Shown here: piece after piece, positions 57,907 to 64,000 of the stretch | How the letters are laid out: the number at the start of each line of letters is the position of its first letter | How positions within the stretch are numbered: the first letter of the stretch is position 1 | NCBI RefSeq assembly: GCF_004521985.1 | Contig: NZ_SBHZ01000002.1 | Location: 62,001-126,000 of the forward strand | Length of the DNA: 64,000 bases | Direction: 5' to 3' | Source of the DNA: Ectopseudomonas khazarica | GTDB lineage: Bacteria; Pseudomonadota; Gammaproteobacteria; Pseudomonadales; Pseudomonadaceae | The notes under the pieces: generated by a model | What the model was told of the DNA's origin: nothing | Seen by the model: only the letters and a program-made list of their open reading frames with translations | Databases searched by the model: none | Program-made: the position numbers and the translations under genes

Positions 57907-58491
57907 ATGCTGGAATCCCTGTTCGTACCCACCCTGATCGTTGCCCTCGCCGAAATCGGCGACAAGACGCAGCTGCTCGCCTTGCTGCTGGCGGCACGCT
58001 TTCGCAAACCCTGGCCGATCATCTGGGGCATCGTCGTCGCCACCCTGGCCAATCACTTCGCGGCGGGCGCCATCGGCAACTGGGTCGCCAGCTTCTTCTC
58101 CCCGGCAACCCTGAGCTGGATCCTTGCCGCGAGCTTCGTCGCGGTGGCGGCCTGGACGCTGGTACCGGACAAGCTGGACGACGACGAAGAATCCGGCCTG
58201 AAGAAATACGGCCCCTTCCTCACCACCCTGATCGCCTTCTTCCTCGCCGAAATGGGGGACAAGACCCAGGTCGCCACGGTGATGCTGGCGGCACAATATC
58301 CGCACTTCATCCTGGTGGTCGCCGGCACGACCCTGGGCATGCTGCTGGCCAACGTGCCCGTGGTGCTGGCCGGCAACTTCGCCGCCGAGCGCCTGCCGCT
58401 GACGCTCATCCGTCGCCTGGCAGCCTGCGCGTTCGCCGCCCTGGCCATCTATGCCGGCTACCAGGCGCTGAAGCTCAGCGGGCTGATCTGA
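57907..58491 (+). CDS. GDT1/UPF0016 (TMEM165-like) manganese exporter
   Basis: Inner-membrane cation exporter of 194 residues with six predicted membrane segments in two repeated halves. Each half has the E-x-G-D-K-T/S signature: LAEIGDKTQLLAL near 15-27 and LAEMGDKTQVATV near 114-126. A charged cytoplasmic loop (DKLDDDEESGLKKY) joins the halves. Bacterial members such as MneA export Mn2+. It is preceded by a yybP-ykoY-type riboswitch, so it is probably induced by manganese. Confidence 0.92.
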   Translation: MLESLFVPTLIVALAEIGDKTQLLALLLAARFRKPWPIIWGIVVATLANHFAAGAIGNWVASFFSPATLSWILAASFVAVAAWTLVPDKLDDDEESGLKKYGPFLTTLIAFFLAEMGDKTQVATVMLAAQYPHFILVVAGTTLGMLLANVPVVLAGNFAAERLPLTLIRRLAACAFAALAIYAGYQALKLSGLI

Positions 58492-58688
58492 CGCTTCCAT
58501 GACGCCAGCGAACCGGCATTTCGGCCAATCCCATCGCCCCCTGGCCTGCTGCTAAAGTGCGCACCACGTCACGTAAAACAGCAGGCCGCTGAACCCGTGC
58601 GCGACCGGCGCACGCCAGGTGCGGAGCCGCCATGGGCGCCCCGGTCACCTGTTCAACGGCCAGCGGCGCCAGCAGCCGGGAGGGCAAC

Positions 58689-59132
58689 ATGTCATTGGAT
58701 GATCGCAAGAAGGTGGTGTGCCAGCACATCGACCTGGTCTGGAACAGAGGCCGCCTGGCGCTGGCCGAGCAACTGCACTCGCGCGACTTTCTCTACAAGA
58801 GTTCGTTCGTCGGTCATCCACTCGACAGCGCCGGCTTCATCCAGATGGTGCAGGACATTCGCCACGCCATGCCCGACCTGCAGGTGGTCATCGAGGAATG
58901 CATCGCCGAGGGCTGCAAGGTGGTGACCTGGAGCACGCTGATCGGCACCATCCAGAAACCGGCACTGGGTTACCCGCCCAGCGACAAGGTACTGAGCATC
59001 TCGGCCATGGCGTTCTGGACCCTGAGCCCAGGCAACGAAATCCAGGAAATCTGCACCATGTTCGACATGGAAAGCTTCCGCTCCCAACTGGGCCTGCAGA
59101 CCCGCTCCTTCGCCGAAAAAGCCCTCCCCTGA
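58689..59132 (+). CDS. SnoaL/ester-cyclase-like NTF2-fold protein
   Basis: A 147-residue NTF2-like protein of the SnoaL/ester cyclase group; function unknown. Typical elements are the N-terminal helix VCQHIDLVWNRGRLALAEQL, MVQDIRHAMPDLQVVIEECI and VVTWSTLIGTIQ, which builds the cone-shaped pocket. I chose the ATG at 58689, preceded by GGGAGGG; an upstream frame of 19 codons is unsupported. It converges on the M48 protease gene. Confidence 0.8.
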   Translation: MSLDDRKKVVCQHIDLVWNRGRLALAEQLHSRDFLYKSSFVGHPLDSAGFIQMVQDIRHAMPDLQVVIEECIAEGCKVVTWSTLIGTIQKPALGYPPSDKVLSISAMAFWTLSPGNEIQEICTMFDMESFRSQLGLQTRSFAEKALP

Positions 59133-59171
59133 GAAGACCTGCGGCGTACCATGCACGCCGCAGCAGCTCTG

Positions 59172-59993
59172 TCAGCGCTTGGCCCGAGCCTGTTCGTACA
59201 GCGGCATCACCTTGGGAATGGCCGCCTGCAGCGACGCGATACGGCTACTGGACGACGGGTGCGTGCTCATGAACTCGGGGGGCGCACCACCGCCGGCAGC
59301 CGCCATCTTCTGCCACAGGCTGATAGCGGCATTCGGGTCATAGCCCGCACGGGCAGCCAGTTCCAGTCCGATCAGGTCGGCCTCGTTCTCGTTGCCCCGA
59401 CTGTTGGGCAGGGTGAGGCTGTACTGCACCACCGTATCGGCCATCGCCAGGCTGCTTTCACCCAGCCCCAGCAGAGCGCCGGCGCCCTGCTTGGCCAGTT
59501 CGATACCGTACGCCTTGGACATGGCTTCGCGGCTGTGCTCGCGCAGCGCATGCGCCATCTCGTGGCCCATGATCGCGGCGATCTCGTCGTCGCTCAGCTT
59601 GAGCTGCTCGATGATGCCGCTGTAGAAGATGATCTTGCCGCCCGGCCCGCAGTTGGCGTTGAGCTCGGGGCTCTTGATCAGGTTGACCTCCCACTGCCAG
59701 TTGGCCGCATCCGGGCGAAAACGCGGCGCTTGCGGAATCAGGCGGTTGGCGATGGTCTGCAGGCGCCGGGCATTGGCGCTGCTCTTGTCCAGCGCGCCCT
59801 TGCTCGAAGCTTCGCTCAGCGTCTGCTGATAGGACTGCGCATACATCTGATTGACTTCATCAGCTGACAGCATGCTGAACATGTATTGCTTGCGCTCGAC
59901 GCCGACGGCACCCGCGCTGGTGGTATTGACCGCCTGGCAAGCGGAAATCAGCAACGCGGCTGCCAGGCCACTCAGGTGAAGAACCTTGCTCAT
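59172..59993 (-). CDS. M48 metalloprotease lipoprotein (LoiP/YggG-like)
   Basis: Envelope zinc protease of 273 residues. The signal peptide ends in a lipobox ISAC with Cys at 19, so it is a lipoprotein. The catalytic site is HEMAH at 144-148 in IMGHEMAHALREHS, with the third zinc ligand in GNENEADLIGLELAARAGYDP. It probably degrades misfolded outer-membrane proteins, as described for E. coli relatives. The start at 59993 gives a normal signal peptide. It is divergent from the chemoreceptor gene. Confidence 0.92.
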   Translation of the reverse strand: MSKVLHLSGLAAALLISACQAVNTTSAGAVGVERKQYMFSMLSADEVNQMYAQSYQQTLSEASSKGALDKSSANARRLQTIANRLIPQAPRFRPDAANWQWEVNLIKSPELNANCGPGGKIIFYSGIIEQLKLSDDEIAAIMGHEMAHALREHSREAMSKAYGIELAKQGAGALLGLGESSLAMADTVVQYSLTLPNSRGNENEADLIGLELAARAGYDPNAAISLWQKMAAAGGGAPPEFMSTHPSSSSRIASLQAAIPKVMPLYEQARAKR

Positions 59994-60124
59994 CGAGCCA
60001 TCTCCTTGCATGGGCCGCCTATGCTAGGCCGCCCCGGATACTCGGGCAACCGCCGCACTTGCGTGATGGCCAAGGGCAATCTTTGCTGAATGCAGCACTG
60101 ACGCAAAGGATCATGCCAGGTCAC

Positions 60125-60152
60125 TAAGGTTTTGCCCTGTCACGGCCGATAC
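60125..60152 (+). promoter_or_regulatory. FliA (sigma-28) promoter of the chemoreceptor gene
   Basis: TAAG (60125-60128), 16 bases, then GCCGATAC (60145-60152), close to the sigma-28 consensus TAAA-N15-GCCGATAA. The -10 sits in the loop of a dyad, TGTCACG (60138-60144) and CGTGACA (60155-60161). Confidence 0.7.
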
Positions 60153-60187
60153 AACGTGACAGCCGCACATTGCGCTCGGGAGCTCTC

Positions 60188-62338
60188 ATGAAGTTCAAGT
60201 CGATCCAGTTTTCCGTCGCCTTTCTGGCCGGCACCAGCGTGCTGGCGGTCGTCGTGGCCCTGGTGCTCTATGCCCTGTTCGCCGGAGACCGGACCCAGAC
60301 GCTGGTCCAGCAGCGCACCCAGACCCTGCTCGAACGCGTCATCGAACAGCGCCTTGGCGCCCTGGCGCAAGCGCAGGTCAGTGAGATTCAGCGCGAACTG
60401 GAAGTGCCCTTGCAGATCACCGCCGACCTGGCGCGGGTCAACGCCATGCTTGGCATGACCGACAGCAATGGCAGCCCCCTGCTCAGCATCAGCCGCGAGG
60501 AGCTGGCCAGCCTGGTGCATGAGACCACGGCCGCCAATCCGAAGCTGCTGGGCAGCTACATCGGCTGGGAACCGAACGCCTTCGATGCCAGCGACGACCT
60601 CTACGCCGGCAGCAAGGAGAACGGCTACGACGGCAGCGGACGCTTCCTGCCCTGGTGGTACCGCAACGCCGACGGCAGCCTCGGCGTCGATGCCATCGGC
60701 TCGACCGAGAGCGAAGAACTCCTGCCCACCGGCGTGCGAGCCGGCGAGTACTACCTCTGCCCCAAGGAGCGCAAGCGTCCCTGCGTGATCGATCCGGCCC
60801 CCTACGACGTCGGCGGCAAGATGACCATGCTTGCCTCGTTCACCGCGCCGATCCTGGTCAATGGCGAGTTTCGCGGCATCGCCGGTGCCGACCTGGCCGT
60901 CAACTTCATTCAGGAACTGCTGGTCAAGGCCGACTCGCAGCTGTATGACGGCGCCGGGGACATGGCACTGATCGCCAGCAACGGCCGTCTGGTCGCCTCG
61001 ACCAAGGCGCCGGACAAACTCGGCGAACCGGCCACCGCGCTGCTCGATGCCAACGAGGTCAGCAACCTGGGCAAACTGCAACCCGGTCAGCCGCTCTACG
61101 CCATCGACGCCAAGGACGACCCGGACCACAGCCATATCGAACTGTTCCTCAGTTTCAACATCGGCCAGAGCGATGCGCGCTGGGTGATGATGGTGGTGCT
61201 GCCGCTGAAAGCGGTCATGGCCGACCTCTATCAACTGCAGGACGACCTGGCGAGCCAGCGCGACAGCGACACCCTGGGCATGACTCTGGTGGGCCTGCTG
61301 ATCGCCGGCCTCGGTTTGCTGGTCATCTGGTTCGTGGGCTACGGCATTGCCCGCCCGCTGCGGCAGATGGTCGGCATGCTGGACGACATGGCCAAGGGCG
61401 ACGGCGACCTGACGGTACGCCTGCAGGTGGAGCGTACCGACGAACTCGGCCAGATCGCCCAGGGCTTCAACGCCTTCCTGACCAAGCTGCAGGCGATGAT
61501 CGCCTCCGTGGTGACCTCGGTGCAGCAGGTCAGCGACTCCTCCGAGCACACCGCCGATATCGCCATCCGCACCAACCAGGGCGTGCAGAAGCAGCTCGCC
61601 GAGATCGAGCTCGTGGCCACCGCCGTGCATGAGATGACCGCCACCGCCCAGGACGTCGCACGCAATGCCACCCACGCCGCCGAAGCGGCCAACCATGCCG
61701 ACCGCGCGGCCAACCAGGGCAAGCAGGTCGTGCAGGAAACCTCGGCCGCCATCGCCGCGCTGGCCAGCGAAATCGGTCGCGCCGTGGGCGTGGTGCAGAA
61801 CCTGGCCAAGGACAGCGAGAACATCAACGCCATCCTGGTCGCCATCCGTGGCATTGCCGAACAGACCAACCTGCTCGCGCTCAACGCCGCCATCGAGGCC
61901 GCCCGCGCAGGCGAGCAGGGTCGTGGCTTCGCCGTGGTCGCCGATGAGGTGCGCAACCTGGCGCAGAAGACCCAGCAGGCCACCGAAGAAATCCAGACCA
62001 TGATCCAGCAGTTGCAGCAGGGCACCCGCGAAGTGGTCAAGGTGATGGAGCAGAGCCAGAGCAAGACCGACGACAGCGTGGAACACGCCAACCAGGCGGC
62101 CAGCTCGCTGGAAGACATCACCCAGGCGGTCTCGGTGATCAACGACATGAACACGCAGATCGCCAGCGCCGCCGAAGAACAGAGCGCCGTCGCCGAGGAC
62201 ATCAACCGCAACGTCACCAATATCGGTCAGGTCGCCAACGAAGTCGCCGGCGGGGCCGACGAAGCCAGCCAGGCCAGCGCCCAGTTGACCAAGCTGGCCG
62301 AGCAACAGCGCCGCCTGATCAATCAGTTCAGGGTCTAG
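60188..62338 (+). CDS. Methyl-accepting chemotaxis protein with dCACHE domain
   Basis: Chemoreceptor of 716 residues. A first membrane segment (about 10-34) and a second (about 364-386, [20 protein letters not shown]) bracket a large periplasmic dCACHE-type ligand domain with [23 protein letters not shown] domain (about 386-440) and a cytoplasmic signalling domain with [20 protein letters not shown] and [18 protein letters not shown] complete it. There is no C-terminal CheR-binding pentapeptide. The ligand is unknown. The ATG at 60188 has GGGAG; expression is probably tied to the flagellar regulon. Confidence 0.95.
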   Translation: MKFKSIQFSVAFLAGTSVLAVVVALVLYALFAGDRTQTLVQQRTQTLLERVIEQRLGALAQAQVSEIQRELEVPLQITADLARVNAMLGMTDSNGSPLLSISREELASLVHETTAANPKLLGSYIGWEPNAFDASDDLYAGSKENGYDGSGRFLPWWYRNADGSLGVDAIGSTESEELLPTGVRAGEYYLCPKERKRPCVIDPAPYDVGGKMTMLASFTAPILVNGEFRGIAGADLAVNFIQELLVKADSQLYDGAGDMALIASNGRLVASTKAPDKLGEPATALLDANEVSNLGKLQPGQPLYAIDAKDDPDHSHIELFLSFNIGQSDARWVMMVVLPLKAVMADLYQLQDDLASQRDSDTLGMTLVGLLIAGLGLLVIWFVGYGIARPLRQMVGMLDDMAKGDGDLTVRLQVERTDELGQIAQGFNAFLTKLQAMIASVVTSVQQVSDSSEHTADIAIRTNQGVQKQLAEIELVATAVHEMTATAQDVARNATHAAEAANHADRAANQGKQVVQETSAAIAALASEIGRAVGVVQNLAKDSENINAILVAIRGIAEQTNLLALNAAIEAARAGEQGRGFAVVADEVRNLAQKTQQATEEIQTMIQQLQQGTREVVKVMEQSQSKTDDSVEHANQAASSLEDITQAVSVINDMNTQIASAAEEQSAVAEDINRNVTNIGQVANEVAGGADEASQASAQLTKLAEQQRRLINQFRV

Positions 62339-62382
62339 TCGCGGTTATCGGCAGGGGCGCATGCCCCTGCCGAGGCGGCGCC

Positions 62383-63000
62383 TCAGGCTGGCGTCAGGCA
62401 CTCCGGTGCATCCAGCTGCGGGTCGTTGACCAGCGTCGCCAGCGGACGCTCTCGCAACGCCACCGGGGATTTGGCCAGCAGCGCGGCCAACTGCTCGGCC
62501 GAGGCCTCGTCGCTCAACCACAGGGCCTGCTCGTGTTCATCGAGAATCAGCGGGCGCCGCAACGAGGCAGCGGCCTGGGTCACCAGCGCCACGCTCAGGT
62601 ACTCGTGCCCGCCCACCGGGTAGATTTCCCACAGCGCCGCGAAATACATCAGCGGCTCGCCATTGGTCATCCAGTACGGGCGCTTGCGCGCCGCACCACG
62701 CCACTCGAAGAAGCCATTGGCCGGCAGCAGGCCGCGACGCTGACGAAAGGGCTCGCGGAACATCGGTTGCTCGGTCAGGGTTTCGGCCCGCGCATGCGCC
62801 GGCGTCTTCGACAGGTCCTTGAGCCAGGCCGGCGTCAGCCCCCAACGCGCCGGCGCCAGCACCCGGCCGCCCTCGCCGGCATGCATCAGCAGCACCTGAG
62901 CGTTTGGCGCGAAGTTCCAGTGCGGCTGCTGATCAGCGGGAAAACCTGGCAGCGCCGCAAAAGCGGGCGACCAGCGAAACAGGGCATAACGTCCACACAT
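62383..63000 (-). CDS. SRAP (YedK/HMCES-like) protein with substituted active-site residues
   Basis: A 205-residue SRAP protein; the family crosslinks covalently to abasic sites in single-stranded DNA through Cys2. Cys2 is present (MCGRYALF), as is the catalytic Glu in LLPANGFFEWRG. Two other usual active-site residues differ: the Asn of NARAET is His (PAHARAET), and the His of IHDRRPLVL is Ser (AASLRRPLIL). The protein may be altered in chemistry. It overlaps no neighbour and is convergent with the chemoreceptor gene. Confidence 0.88.
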   Translation of the reverse strand: MCGRYALFRWSPAFAALPGFPADQQPHWNFAPNAQVLLMHAGEGGRVLAPARWGLTPAWLKDLSKTPAHARAETLTEQPMFREPFRQRRGLLPANGFFEWRGAARKRPYWMTNGEPLMYFAALWEIYPVGGHEYLSVALVTQAAASLRRPLILDEHEQALWLSDEASAEQLAALLAKSPVALRERPLATLVNDPQLDAPECLTPA

Positions 63001-63027
63001 GAAACGGCTCGACAGGCAACGGGCGAC

Positions 63028-63288
63028 TCAACACAGCAATTCGCCCTGGAAGGACTCCGGTTCGTCACCGGGCACGGGTTGTGCCGCATTGTACTCGGCG
63101 ATCAGCGCCCGCGCCTGCTCGGCATCCTCGTTGCCGACCATCAGCCCGAGCAGACCGCACGCCGGCAGCTCACCCACCGCCCCCACCAGGTGCTGCCCCT
63201 GCAGATGCGCGCCGATGCCTTCGCTGGCCAGCATGTCCACCAGCAACTGGCCTTCCAGCATGTTCTCCGGTTCGTAGATTCGCTGCAT
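63028..63288 (-). CDS. DUF2007 domain protein
   Basis: An 86-residue small protein with the DUF2007 (putative signal transducing) fold: MQRIYEPENMLEGQLLVDMLASEGI, AHLQGQHLVGAVGELP and LMVGNEDAEQARALIAEY. The function is unknown. The start overlaps the stop of the upstream CPXCG gene by one base (TGATG), so translation is coupled. I chose the start at 63288; upstream codons belong to a shadow frame. Confidence 0.88.
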   Translation of the reverse strand: MQRIYEPENMLEGQLLVDMLASEGIGAHLQGQHLVGAVGELPACGLLGLMVGNEDAEQARALIAEYNAAQPVPGDEPESFQGELLC

Positions 63289-63470
63289 CAGTCGTTTTCT
63301 CCCCGCACATCCAGCTGCCAGTCTTCGCCATCGGTGCGCAGCTCGAACTCGATGGGCCGGCAACACACCGGACAATCCTCGATATAGGACTGGTCCCCCG
63401 CCGACAGGTCGAGCACGGCTTCCACCGGCTCCCCGCAATAGGGGCAGATATAGGCCTCGGTTTCCAGCAT
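63288..63470 (-). CDS. CPXCG motif-containing cysteine-rich protein
   Basis: A 60-residue protein with two zinc-knuckle-like pairs, CPYCG (about 9-13) and CPVC (about 33-36), and an acidic stretch between. It is a conserved small protein of unknown function that is often next to DUF2007 genes. The start ATG at 63470 gives METEAY-type N-terminus MLETEAYICPYCGEPVE; an upstream ATG adds 11 residues. It forms a two-gene unit with the DUF2007 gene and is divergent from the acyltransferase. Confidence 0.88.
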   Translation of the reverse strand: MLETEAYICPYCGEPVEAVLDLSAGDQSYIEDCPVCCRPIEFELRTDGEDWQLDVRGEND

Positions 63471-63573
63471 CGCGGCCTCCTTGTGACTTGGCGGTATAAT
63501 CACCGGTCTATTGCTGAGCCTGCCAGACAGGCTGTCGCTTTTAACCTTAGTCGTTCTAGATCAAGAGAGCATG

Positions 63574-64000
63574 ATGGGCGCATTCGATGCCATCCGACCT
63601 TATGCCGACACAGAAGTGCGCCCCGTACTGGCGCGCCTGCTCGCCGACCCGGCGTTTCTCGGCACCCTCACCCGCTTTCGCTTTCCGCGATTGGCCGGTC
63701 CACTCGGCTGGCTGCTCAAGCCGCTGATCGCCGCGCGCCTGCGCAGCGAATTCGCCAGCGTCGACTCGGTGGCCAGGCTTCAGGAGAAGATCGAACCCTA
63801 CATCGATCGCACCATTGAACATGCCAGCGACGGTATCAGCTACTCCGGCCTGGAGCACCTGCAGTCCGGCAAGCCCTACCTGTACCTGGCCAACCATCGC
63901 GACATCGTCATGGACCCGGCGTTCGTCAACTACGCCGTCTACCATGCCGGCCTGCAGACGCCGCGTATCGCCATCGGCGACAACCTGCTGCAGCGGCCCT
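63574..64000 (+). CDS. Glycerophospholipid-type acyltransferase, 5' part
   Basis: The first 142 residues of an acyltransferase-like protein; the gene runs off the right edge. The N-terminus MGAFDAIRPYADTEVRPVL and YLYLANHRDIVMDPAFVNYA are typical of the 1-acylglycerol-3-phosphate acyltransferase family of Proteobacteria. The catalytic region reads NHRDIVMD, with the Asp six residues after the His rather than five as in classic PlsC HX4D. An ATG at 63571 is also possible; GAGAG spacing favours 63574. Confidence 0.85.
   Translation, partial: MGAFDAIRPYADTEVRPVLARLLADPAFLGTLTRFRFPRLAGPLGWLLKPLIAARLRSEFASVDSVARLQEKIEPYIDRTIEHASDGISYSGLEHLQSGKPYLYLANHRDIVMDPAFVNYAVYHAGLQTPRIAIGDNLLQRP

Overview
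The window is chromosomal DNA of a Pseudomonas species. It is GC-rich with mostly housekeeping content. The gene order from rlmE through greA-carBA-dapB-dnaJK-grpE-recN-fur-omlA-smpB to lldPD-dld matches the P. aeruginosa arrangement as I remember it. Direct carA-carB adjacency and a sodium symporter between ratA and smpB suggest a relative such as the P. mendocina/oleovorans lineage rather than P. aeruginosa itself; this placement is inference. There is no rRNA, tRNA, CRISPR array, prophage or complete insertion sequence. No gene-free stretch exceeds 300 bases.

Layout: 1-7 kb holds rlmE (cut by the edge), yhbY, a small membrane protein, greA, carB, carA behind an attenuator-like leader, and dapB. 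7-12.7 kb holds the chaperone genes dnaJ, dnaK and grpE behind a heat-shock promoter, divergent from recN with a LexA box. 12.8-16.7 kb holds fur, omlA/bamE, rnfH, ratA, a sodium-dependent symporter and smpB. 16.8-22.5 kb is the lactate-utilisation locus (lldR divergent from lldP-lldD-dld), with a palindromic operator and a possible upstream ORF. 22.7-27.4 kb holds clpB, a nitroreductase, glutathione peroxidase and slyD. 27.4-32.1 kb holds a DUF3565 gene abutting ackA-pta, then an acyltransferase.

32.1-38.1 kb carries two large signalling proteins: a REC-PAS-GGDEF-EAL protein and a CHASE/PAS hybrid kinase with three receiver domains. 38.3-39.8 kb has two tandem OmpA-type glycine-zipper lipoproteins. 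39.8-45.3 kb has a metallo-beta-lactamase-fold hydrolase coupled to an AraC regulator, a PF10118-type di-iron-like protein, an alpha/beta hydrolase with a TetR regulator, and an unrecognised secreted protein. 45.2-54.7 kb is the most distinctive module: a MalT-like LuxR regulator, DUF1329 and DUF1302 envelope proteins, a medium/long-chain acyl-CoA ligase and a divergent thiolase, with a PsrA-like operator. It is probably a system for uptake and activation of fatty acids or other hydrophobic acids.

54.7-64 kb holds a LysE exporter, a 2-hydroxyacid dehydrogenase, a MITE-like repeat, rsmC, a yybP-ykoY-type manganese riboswitch ahead of a GDT1/UPF0016 exporter, an ester-cyclase-like protein, an M48 lipoprotein protease, a chemoreceptor with a FliA promoter, an SRAP protein with altered active-site residues, two small conserved proteins and a truncated acyltransferase. 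The small-site calls come from reading motifs by eye and are weaker than the gene calls.
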